DNA of 64,000 nucleotides from positions 59,641,197-59,705,196 of the forward strand of contig NC_054741.1 in assembly GCF_018143015.1 (NCBI RefSeq). The letters run 5' to 3'. A model generated the notes under the pieces. The model was given only the letters and a program-made list of their open reading frames with translations, was not told the origin of the DNA and did not search any database. The translations under genes were made by a program, and so were the position numbers. The DNA is from Lytechinus variegatus. Lineage: Eukaryota > Echinodermata > Echinoidea > Temnopleuroida > Toxopneustidae. Positions 12,501-24,500 of the stretch are shown here, piece by piece (position 1 is the first letter of the stretch; the number at the start of each line of letters is the position of its first letter).

Positions 12501-15500
12501 TAAGGAGCCCCCCATAAGCCAGGCATTTGAGGCTCGGCCACAGCACACCCGTGCAAATAGCATACAGGGTGCTGTAGGCCAGTCTTCTCAGACACAGGCC
12601 GGGGAGGCCTCCTCATTTTTCACAGGGGGGAGGCCAGGTGGCGCTTCTACTCAGCAGCCCTCGGCGTCTCCAGAAGATAGGGCTAAGTCCCTCTGGGCTA
12701 ATCAATTTGGGTATTCAGGATGGAACGATGGCCTGTTCCCACCACAGGGTCCCCACCAAGTTACCCCACCAGGACCCCAGTTCCAGTGTGGTCCTCATGC
12801 CCAAGTAGATTTGCATGGTCAGGCTCCCAGTACTCAGGGTGGCCGACCAGCAATGTTAAACCGAACTACCCAGACACCTCCACATAACTACCCACAGGTC
12901 GTTCCACATTTTACTCAAGCGCAGTACGAGGAAATGTATGGCGTGATGTTTAGGATGATGCAGATGATGCCATTCGGGGGAATTGGACAACCAGCTCCTC
13001 CATACTGCAACCCTGCTGCCGCCTACGGTGGGTATTGCCCGCCATGGGCTGGAGGCAGATATCCGCCACACTATCCTGACACTGTGGCCCCACAAACCTC
13101 TCCCCAAGGACCATGTGACTTGCAACATGGGGGTAGCAACCCTGTGTATCAAGGCGCTGGACCCCAAGGAGATGGACATGGAGGCTCAGTGTTCAATGAA
13201 CATGGAAACACCACAAGGCCATCAGTAAGTCCGGGATACTTGGGGCTGCCAACAAGAAATCAGCCGCTCCGCGTCACCAGACTTACTTCGGCATCAAGAC
13301 CTGTGGTACCGGAGTATGATGACAGAAGGCCCCCTTCTAGACCAACCTCTTTGCCGAAGACTATTTCGTTTGACGGCAAGGGAAGTTGGGCGGCCTTCTA
13401 TTCAAAGTTTCAACTTTATTCCGAAAGACATGGCATGTCTGATGCAGACAAGAAATATCAGCTGTGTCTGGCGTTGGAGGCCGAAGCCAGTAAGTTCATG
13501 GCCCTTATCCAGGAGAGCAATCCAAATATCGCCTTCCCTGACTTGGTTACCAAGTTGGAGAAGCGGTTTGCTCTCCAGGAGGAGCCGGAAGTTATTCGGA
13601 TGCAATTCCAATCGGCTTTTCAACGCTCGGATGAAGACATCATCAAGTGGGCAGATAGGCTTATGACCCTTGCAGGTCAGGCCTTCGTAGGCCTACCTGA
13701 CAAGTTCGTCCAAGAACTTGTCGTGGCAAGGTTCTGCCAAGGTGCCCAAGACAAAGATGCAGGGCATCATGTCCTGACTTCTCGGCCTGGGACATTAGAT
13801 GAAGCCATGACCAAGTACAAATGGTTTCAGTTTACCCAGAAGACCATGCATAAGCATGGCCCTAGGCTGAGGAACGAGGTAAGGCAGCTCTCTGTAGGAG
13901 AAGATATGAATGACCTCAGGGTACAGGAGTCGTCTCCTCCGGAAGCTGCCACCAAAGGAACTTCTAGCCTTGAGGCTAGAATCAGTGCTCTGGAGGCTCA
14001 GAATGTAATGTGGGCCTCCAAGATGGATTCGATGGTTGTTGCAATCACTGATCTGTCTAGGAGTACTAAAGAACTTTTGTCGGTGTCAAGAGGCCAGCCG
14101 GGTTACTCCTCCGGCCGTGCCCCTGTCACACCTGACAGACCAAAGTATACCTCTGGTTGGGCTCTGGGTACATCAGACAGGCCGAGGTATACCTCTAGTA
14201 GAACGCCGGATCGGACAGAGGGAGGCAGAAGGTCATCTTCGGTCCTTCCACCAACCGATCGGCAGCGAAACTTCACAGGCTGCTTCAACTGTGGGGAAGA
14301 AGGCCATTTTAGTAGGGCCTGCCCCAGAGGGAGATCGCCTGCTCAGAACAGACAACTTAGGGCTGTAGCCTTCGAGGAGGAGGGAAATGGACAGGGATCG
14401 GAGGAGATGGGGAATCCCCGATCCGATCACAGATCCCCACCTCCACCATCCCCATTCCATTAAAGGACAGCCTAATGCCACAAGACCATGGTAGCACACG
14501 GGCACCGGACGCGCAAGCAAGTCCAGGGAGCCCGAAATTCTCTGAGGTATTAGATGTCCCTTGGAGGAATCCACCATGGCCACCAGACATTTCCGGTGAG
14601 GTTAAAGATCAAGAGGTTGAAGTAGTCATTTGTAGAATTGTGTCTACTTCAACATTGAGTGTTGAGTTGACAGTTGGCAAAGAGCCCATTACATCTGTTT
14701 TGGACACTGCGGCAGCTGTCACCATTATATCAGATAGCCTATTCAATCGCCTCCAGCCTCGGCCGCCCATCCTTAAGCGTGTAATCCTTAAGGGGGCTGG
14801 CCGAGACATGACAATGGACGGCATGGTGGTAGGGCCTATCAATATCAAGCTGGGTACCCAAGTACTCAGCGAGAAGATTTATGTAGCTCCGATAGCAGAT
14901 GAGATGTTGTTTGGCGTTGACTTGTTACAAAAACACAATGCCAATATCAGCATCCCAAATGCTATCTTAACTATAAATGGTGAAGACCTACCAATCATAC
15001 AACGAGAAGATTCTTAAAACGGTTATATGATTGGGTAGGCTTATAAGTCTTAATTGTAGGACCTGACGTAGAACCTTCAGAATGTGTCCCATTGTGGATA
15101 CTCATGAATCGGATCTACTCTTCACCTTCTTGATCCCTGGAGCCGCTTTATAGAGGGGCTGGCCCCATGGGAACAGGAGTTGAGAAGGTTTCTACTTCAA
15201 AAGAAATAGATTGGTACACTTGTCGATTGAGTAGACAAGGATGTGCCATATTAAAATCAAACACAAGGGGTCCCAAATGTGGCTGTTGAATCTTTCCCTG
15301 TAATTGGCATGGAAATATCCTTCAACAAAGCCAATTCATTTGAGATCCGAATAGTTGACCCGCTGAGGTGGCAGAGAAACCGCCTTTGGACAGACAAGAA
15401 AGCGCCGGCTGAAGAGACTCTTGTTTTTCCTCCCGCCAGAGGGAAAGTTTTTGTGGACAAACAGGGAACTCTTCTGCCTTTATAGAGAAGGAGTCATCTT

Positions 15501-18500
15501 GATGGAGAAGGATGAGCGTGATGTCATGATTCCTGAATCACTAAGACATTACATCATCCGGCTTAGTCATGATCCTCCTTCAGCAGGGCATGCTGGGATC
15601 TGTAGCTCTCAGTACTACCGATACGGCATGTCGAAAGACAATCACATCTGCATATAACCAGGTGTGAAATTTGTGAAACAAGAAAGCGACCCGTTCCTGG
15701 AGGCATCCCATGAAACGTCATGGGAGCGCCTCCTCGGAACGTGTCCATCTTGAATTTACTATCAATCCTGGTTATGACAGATTAAAGCAAAGGAGTTCTA
15801 TTGCCTCGAACAATGGGGCAATGCTACTCCCTTGCACCTGTCTCTGCCTGCCACTGTGCAAATTCATTTATTTTAAAGGATCTGTATTTCAATGCAATAT
15901 ATACCATAAATATGAAATTAATGCCTATAATATGTATAATTTATTACCCAATTAATTTGTATGCACCCCTTATTGTTTCTATATTAATAAAAATCGATAA
16001 GTTATTGGTTGATCACACCCTTCATGCACATATGTATATATTCTTTGATTTACATATTTGTGTCTTTTACTAAGGTACACAGATAAGCGTAGTGAGCTTA
16101 TTTAAATTATATCAAGGCAGAGACAAGGTAAGAATATTTTTTATGATTTGGTAATGATGTACTTGGTAATGATGTATATATTGATGATGTACATATACTT
16201 ACGTTCATGATCAAATAAAGAATAAGAGAAGAAAAAAAAAAGGATCACGAAACAGATCACAGAGAAAGAAAAGAAAAAGATCACAAAAGAAAATAAAAAG
16301 ATTACAGAAGAAAAAAAAAAGAGAGGTCACAGACCCCCCCAAAAAAAAAATCAAGGAGAAAAGAAACAGAAAACGAAAGAAGAAAAGAAAAAAAAAAGAG
16401 ATCAAAGAATAAGAAAAAAAAGAAAGAAAAAGATACACAAAAAAAAGAGAGAAAAAAAATATGAACGTTGATGTATATTTTATGTATAGGGTTAAGTTGA
16501 GTATACCTTCTGTTAAGTATATTAAGTTATGTTAAGTTGTATAGGAAATATGCCCCCCAATTTTTTTAGGGTGGGGGGAAGTATAGTGTTAGGGGATTAG
16601 GAGTAATTAAGCAGATAATAGACAACGTCACACGATCACCGGACCGGCGGGAATATTTGCACCCATCACCAATGCAGTACACAATACACTACACATACCG
16701 GTACTCTAGCTACATACTCACGCCACTCAAGCAGATCACTCCATACTCAAACCCCCGCACAGCACAGACGTGTCGTGACCGAGCGAGAGGGTTCAATATA
16801 CAAGTGAATAAGGTAAGACTTTTTCCATGTGTGAAGTGTACTTGAGCTAGTGAGTGTGTATGACTGTAAGTGTTTCGGCCCCTCCACAATAGTGGTTTAA
16901 AATCTAATGAGACAAGCACCAACTATGATGTCTTGGTTATTCATATATTCTTTTGAATTGTGGTTTTCATTTACATCCACAAAAAACAACAAAGCGTCCA
17001 CGGACGACTGGTATATTACAGTTTGCCAAGTACATTGTGCAACATGCTATGATATGCTTCAAAGTAGGAATGCAACAAATACCTTTATAAAGTGTTCATT
17101 GGTGTGCTATTCTAGTCACCTGGTCTATTCAATTTCTTCATCCTGCTATTTAAGGCAAGCTTATGTAATATCTTGCTTTGAAATCTGCCTATCATAATAA
17201 AATAAATGAAAGGTCATTTGACCAAAATTGTCCATGAAGTAACTACGAACTGGTCAATAGGTAATGCAACTGTTTGCAAGCATTTTGGTTGTGATGTATT
17301 TTGCACACATCTATTACAACCAATAATGTATTCATGAGGTCATACTTTATGTATCTCAGGCTCCCATGGACCGATTTGCACTAAAATGTGGTATCGAAAT
17401 GCTGAAATGCAAAAAAAAGTTTTATTGTGATGTCATCACTTTGGTACTCTGTCGTTTCCAGTGTACTTCTTTAAGATGAAGTAATAGGTTGTAAAAATAC
17501 ATGTAATTGAAAAAAAACATACTCAACACAAATGTATTGTGCTAGCTTCATATTATAAATACCTTTGAGGGCATGTAATCATCTCTTACACTCACAATTT
17601 GCATCATTTGTATTGTATGATATAAACCCCTCAAAAAAAGTTTTGCAACTCAGTTTTGGGGGATGATATCTTTCTGGTTAATGAAGTATGAAAGATGAAA
17701 CTAGTATCATTGGAAAGCTGAATTATTCTTCTTTACAATGACATGCCATTTGCTGTGATTTTGTAATCATGGAATATGCAATCACCCTGAACATCGAGAA
17801 AAGTCAGAAGTGAAATGTTGCAAAATGCATTGATTTCCAACAAGAGTCTCCATTTCTATAGAATTTCCACCATGCAGGTGACAGTGAATGCACTCGGTCC
17901 ATCCTCGAAACAATTGGAAATTCGCTATTGCAAACGACGCATTTTGCAACATTTCATGTCTAACATTGCTGCGTATTATCATGTCTGTGTATTTCATGAT
18001 AACACTAGCATTACAAATGACACATGATTGTAAAGAAGAATAATCATGCTTTCTAAAGATATCACTTTTACACATGATGATGGCACATTAAGAAATTTAT
18101 TAGCACTCAAACTTGCAGTTTGAGTTGCAGAACTCAAACATGACATGGCAACGAATTTTGCAACATTTCATTTTTTACATTGCTGCATATTTATCATGTC
18201 TATGTATTTCATGATAACACTAACATTACAAATGACACATGATTGTAAAGAAGAATAATCATACTTTCCAATGATACCACTTTTACATATGATGATGGCA
18301 CACTAAGAAATTCATTAGCACTCAAACTTGACTTGCGGAACTTTTTTTGAGGGGTTTACATAAAAATTAAAATGCCTGTCTTTGAACTTAAAATTTGAAC
18401 TTTATTACGTTATTGTTAATTTCATAAAATCAAGTCCTGCATCCCAAATGATATTGATCATTGCGAGTTTCTTAGAGAAGACAGACCTTGAAACAGAGTA

Positions 18501-21500
18501 GAGACCTTTACAAATAAACAAAACCATCCGTTTATAGATAAAAAGAAGATATTATAGATTGTTTCTTGTGAAGGTGTTCATGGCAAAGAATGAATCAGTA
18601 TGGAAGCATCTTGATATGCCATATTTTCTTTCGTAGGCAAAGGTTATGTCTTGACTTGATCCACAAAAAAGCATGGTGTACTGAGAGCCTTCATAGGGAT
18701 ACTAATACCTCGGTCACACTTGCTCTACGGCGGCCATATGGCGAGTTGAAAACGGCCGTTTTATTCATTTTTATACAAACCACCTTTATGTAGCTCGTAC
18801 ATAGGATGTTATAACAGCTGTGTTCGACCCACCATACGACCGCTGTAGAGCAAATGTGACCGAGGTATAATTCTTGGGGCATTTAGAATTTGAAGATGTG
18901 TAGGATTAAAAATAAAGAAAACATTGTGCAAAACTTAATTGAGATATTAAGTTGTGTTGAATTAGCCAAATCCATTTGTTTTGCAGTCTAGAGATTAGGA
19001 AATAATGAAATGGGAAGAAGTAAATTACGACATGCTAAATTGTTACCTTTTTTCTTGTTCATTTCTTTACAGCTCGACAATTTGATGTTGATAAAGCTGA
19101 ATTTATGTTAAAAAATGTAAGTATCAAGAGGTCATATTGAAATTTGTTAATCAAGATTATCATTCAAATGCAATTATAATTCTTTGAATGCTATAGAATG
19201 TCATACAAAAATCCAAACAGGAGCGCAGATATAAACCAACACCGTTTTTATGAATGGTGCAAATATTTTAAGATAAATGCATTAGATTTTTTTTTAGATT
19301 ATGTTGTTATGTCTTAATTTGAAATTTCATAGCTGACTTTATACAATTTGATTATATTTCATTCTAGGATAATCATGAAACTGTTAGAAGATTCTAAAAT
19401 GTTGTGAGATTATAGACATATTACAGTCTAAGCCAATATTGAAAATAAAAAAAATATATATCATTTTGGGCCTTTTTAGTCTTGGGACACTTTGTGAAAA
19501 TTGAATCAAAATATACTTCAATTGCCATTGGATATCGTTATTCCCATATTCATTATACATGAATGTGTTTTGAGTATGAGTAAATCCCTTTTTAGCAAGC
19601 TACACCAATAGGCCTGCATTTAGAAGGTTTGGATGGTATTTGGACAGCCATTGAATGGACTTTGAATAGACTGGATTAGACAATGAATTTTGTCCAGTCT
19701 TCTGTTTATGAAGTAAGGCTTAATATTAAGATAAGAGATTACAATTTGGTATATCAGCAGTTCAGTTGATAATTGGCAGACACTTAAAAAAAACACATTC
19801 AAGCTATTTTATAGGGCATTGCTAGAAACTTATGATCAATAGAAAATATATTTGGGGTCCCCAAATCAATTGTAAGCCTTGTAATTGATTTATTGCCATT
19901 CTTCCGCTTTTGCAATATTGCAATAAGGAGTGTAAACTAGTCTATCAGTTGTAAGATTGGAATAGAAATTAGTGATTGATTGCAAATATTTTCTTGCAAT
20001 ACTCCAGGTTAGCTAATAAAACAGCAAGTGTTTCTTATTTTTATCTTTTTTTGTTTCATATTTCTCTCTTCTTTTTTTTTACTTTATACAGCATCTGTCT
20101 TTCAGGGAAAAATGGAATGTGCAATCATTGATAGACAACTGGCATCCACCAGAGGTACTATATTACTTTTCAAATATTCTAATCAGAATTCTATCCTTAT
20201 TTTGATGATTTATGTGACAGGTGAAATTTAGCACTGAAAACATGTGTTTAGAGCCAGAAGGGCATAAGTTCCTGACATAGTGCCCTTTCTTATGTTTTAA
20301 AACAAAGAGTCCTCTTTTGGACAAGTAATGTAGATTACATTGTTTGTTAACAGGGATATCTAGATGTTGTTCCCCTGTTGTCAAATAATCCTCCTGATTG
20401 TCCTTGTTCATGATTTAAACCTGCAAATTTCGATCTCGGCACCCATTTCTATTGTTCAGCTATGATCATGAGGTTCCACAACTTTCTTGACTGATTCCTA
20501 GGGCCCTCCCAGGACAATCTGCAGACAATCCACGGATATTCCTAGGAATGTACTGGGAAACCAAAATTTTCTGCTTCTCGTGCGGACGAAATGCTGAAAT
20601 GGCATATTCTGCTTCCATGGCCCTTACAAGTCTTGTCCGCACTCTAGTGGATGTCTACCTTTACATTTATAAAGTTCAAAAGCCGATTATGAATAATTAG
20701 ACACATTTTATTTGTATAAATCTCCTAATATTAACAATTTTAACTTTGCTCTTTTTGAAATTCCTGGTGTGAGGTTGCTTTCAAGGCCATTACCATCACC
20801 TACAGCACCTGAACCTCAATGGATGTCTTGTCTTATCTTTGTTAAAGGACAAGTCCACCTCAACAAAAACTTGATTTGAATAAAAAGAGAAAAATTCAAC
20901 GAGCATAACACTGAAAATTTCATCAAAATCGGATGTAAAATAAGAAAGTTATGACATTTTAAAGTTTCGCTTCATTTCACAAAACAGTGATATGCACATG
21001 TCGGTCGGTATGCAAATGAGGGAACTGATGACATCACTCACTCACTATTTCTTTTGTATTTTATTATATGAAATATGAAATATTTTGATTTTCTCGTCAT
21101 TGTCATGTGAAATGAAGTTTCATTCCTCCCTTAACACGTGGAATTCCATTATTTTTAACATTTTGTGTTTCAGGCAAGGAGGTCCTAATCATCAAATTCG
21201 TAAAATTTGAAATATTGTATAATTCAAACAATAAAAAACAAAAGAAATAGTGAGTGAGTGACATCATTGACTCTCATTTGGATGTAACTGGCTCGTTCAT
21301 TTAACTATTTTGTTAAAAATAAGCAAAACTTTGAAATGTCATAACTTATTTTACATCCGATTTTGATGAAATTTTCAGCATTGTGCTTGTCTGATTTTTC
21401 TCTATTGATTCAAATCAACATTTTTCTGGGGTGGATTTGACCTTTAAATTAAATTACATTATATTGTTTGAATAGCAAGTCATGACCTAGGGCATTGACC

Positions 21501-24500
21501 AAAACCATATAATCTCATTTAAATACATTTTTTTTCACATATTGATGGATTTTTTTTACAGGTGCTGGACAAATACATGGTCGGTGGCTTGTGTGGCTTT
21601 GACAAAGATGGTGCACCTGTTTGGTATGAACCATTTGGTTACTTTGATCCAAAGGGTTTGGTTCTGTCGACTACAGGAAATGACCTCACGAAGATGAAGA
21701 TCAAAATATGTGAAGAAATTCTCTCTCAACTCAGGGCACAGACAAAGAAGGTAGGATAAAACAATATCTTAAAAGTTTGAATGATTATTACTTCTCCATT
21801 GTTTGGTTTTCAATAGTTCATTCCTTCACATAAAAAAAATCATCTTAAGCTAGATCTTAAGCCTGAGACACACTGTATGATCCAAATGCAAATAATATTT
21901 TCAATATATTAAAATCAAAAGAAGGATGGGGGACATTATCTCAGCCATGGTTCGTTGTGCAACTGCTGCAAAATTTGACATGCACAATACATAAACTACA
22001 CACTACAAAAATGGTCATATAATTTTGCATTGTCTTTATGCTTCCCAGAGAAATTGTGGGAAACGTTGAAGGGGGGGCATCATGGCCCCATAAGTCCTTT
22101 TAGCGTTATTTATACATCGGCTATTCAGCTTCAAATCACAGCTGATTGGCGTGTCTTCACTACAATTTGAAAATTACTTTGCTTGTGTTCTCAAAGGGAG
22201 ACTCGCAACGATTCTAATATTCCTACCACTGTTCCGAACTAGAAACATCGGAATTGGATGGAATGTTCCTACTAAATGCTCGTAACAAATTCAAAACTGA
22301 AACCACAAACGAATTGTATAATTTGTGCTTGGGTTATCATGAGTCTATGTGTTCTTGGTTGTTTCTCTCTTGAACAAAATAAAATCATATATTTCTGATG
22401 ACTAAACAAAATTGTTGCATGATGAAAACATTCTCAGAGCCAACAATTATAGACTTGTTCAAGTGATCACGATGAAAGGTGCATTAATTGGCTTGTTTCC
22501 ATTGAGAGAAGTTGATCTGTATAGTTTAAAGAATTGTCTGAAAGAGTCTGAATATAACATGAACACTTAGTTATACAATGCTATTCTTTATTAGAGAAGT
22601 TATATGTAGTCTCTTTCTATCTCTCTCCATCTTTATTGATCCTGATTCTTTTACACAGTTAGGCAAAAGGATAGACAGATTTGTGATTGTGTTTGACTTG
22701 GAGAAAGCTGGTCTTTCTCACATCTGGAAGCCGTTCATCGACCGTTACAACCTCATTCTGCAAGTATTTGAAGCCCATTATCCGGAAATGCTTAAAAAGA
22801 CCTTTGTTATAAATGGTAAGTTGTAAGGCTTCATCCATTCCATTTTAGGAGTATAGTATATTTAAGCTCCTTCTTTATGATGTGTTACTTTTAAAATCAA
22901 TATCACATGATGTTATTTTGGGGTTATGTTATTTAATTGTGTAGGCTAGACTCAATATGTAATGTATTTTGGTGAGGTTAATGTGCATGCTTTTGAGCTG
23001 ATTCTTACAAGTGATTAGTTTTGAATTGAGATAACAATGAATAATCATTACATAATTGAAAACATTTATTCCTTTGAAAAACATAAAACACATGTAATAT
23101 AAATATCTAAACAGAATGTTCAAAATTTGCCTAAAGAATTTCTCAGTTCAATGAATTTTAAGAAGTGTTTTTTATCTTGGTCGTTTTCCATCCTAGCTCC
23201 AGCCTTCTTTTCAATCGGATTCAACTTGATCAAGAAGTTCCTTAGTGAGGAAACCAAGAATAAAGTCTCTGTACTGGGAGGTAAGACATGTTAGCCCTAA
23301 TTCACACAGAGGTGTTGTAGTTATACCATGGTACAGAAACATCACATGCTTCTTTCAACCATGAATTTTAATGCCCTTTGCCAAAAGGGCCAATTTATGA
23401 TTGGACTTGCTTAGTTGATCCAATTACATAAACATATTTCTGCCCACAAAATTTGCATAGTTTTGGTTTTGTACCATTGTATAATATAAACTATCTTTGC
23501 AAAATTGGGCCATTATTAAACGCTTTCCAAGAGCTTGTCTCACTGGGCTTGAGTTTATGAGTAGTTTGTGAGTAGTATATATAAGCTCCAGATTTTGCTA
23601 GTTGTAAAGATGTTTCCGAGACATCTTTTGAATTGTGGAGTCCCCCTGTAATTTAAAAAACAAGACATTTCTGTCAGTTGTGGATTTTTTTTTATAGATA
23701 TTTCAAAGACATCTTCTCAACTTCCAAGCAGATTGATTGACATCAAGAGCGCGAACCCTTTTTTTTATAGAGGAGGTGTCTTGGAAACTTATATGCAACC
23801 AAATAATTGCGATGTTGCTGTGCTCTCTAGTATGGTGAGATGCGATCTTTCCCAATATTCAGGGCCGTGATTTTCATGCTGGAAACGCACAAGTGGCCTT
23901 TCATTTCAAATTCTCACTTTTCATCATAGATAGAACAATGGGAAATGTGGAAAATCATCTATGAAAAGATGCAAAGAGAAGTAGGATAGGCGTTTGTTAT
24001 AAAGATCCATTCATTGTCTCTTCACATGACATAGCGAAACATACATTGCTTTAATAAGTTGTAATCATATAAATTTTGCTAACAATACGCCTCTTTTCAT
24101 CTATAAATCATTACAGGGATGGCCTGTTGTAAACAAAATTGAGTGTTTGTTTTATGATAGCCTGTTGTTTGCAAGTAGTCTGAAAAGATATCATGTTGAT
24201 CACTGGCTAGACCTATTGGATGGTATTATCATTTAAATCAGGATTTAAGTCCAGACTTGATAAGTACAATATTGGTTCATACTTATCTGAGGAAGGTCCT
24301 GCTGTGCTTTTTGGTAAAGGGTGCTTAATCCACACTTGTTGGTGTGGTTAATCCCTGCGTTTTGTTACATAAAACTATTATGGTAATTCTGCCATCCATA
24401 GGTAACATGCATGAAATCATTAGATATTGATTGGTTGTGGAGCATTACAACTATGGTATATAGTTACCATTGAATTGGAAAGTTATTATGACAAGGCCCT

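Larger units (their letters stand above)
10414..16891 (+). mobile_element. Young non-autonomous Ty3/gypsy-like LTR retrotransposon (gag-pro only)
   Basis: A 6,478-bp element with 310-bp LTRs at 10414-10723 and 16582-16891. I see no difference between the LTRs, which indicates a very recent insertion. In order it carries a primer binding site, a 1.5-kb untranslated leader, an intact gag (12220-14463), a retropepsin in the -1 frame (to 15017), a broken integrase fragment (about 15279-15830), an AT-rich and then purine-only 3' region, a polypurine tract and the 3' LTR. No reverse transcriptase or RNase H is present: after 15017 no frame longer than about 100 codons remains and no YxDD-type core is seen. 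Transposition must therefore have used polymerase from a related element, as in TR-GAG-type elements. It sits in sense orientation in intron 2 of the SEC14-like gene. Confidence 0.93.

Noticed and set aside
12856-13179. Overlapping antisense and alternate frames inside gag
   Set aside because: Shadows of the 747-codon gag frame in Pro/Gly-rich sequence, with no domain resemblance.
16211-16438. Phe/Leu-rich antisense frame resembling a membrane protein
   Set aside because: It is the reverse reading of the purine-only tract.
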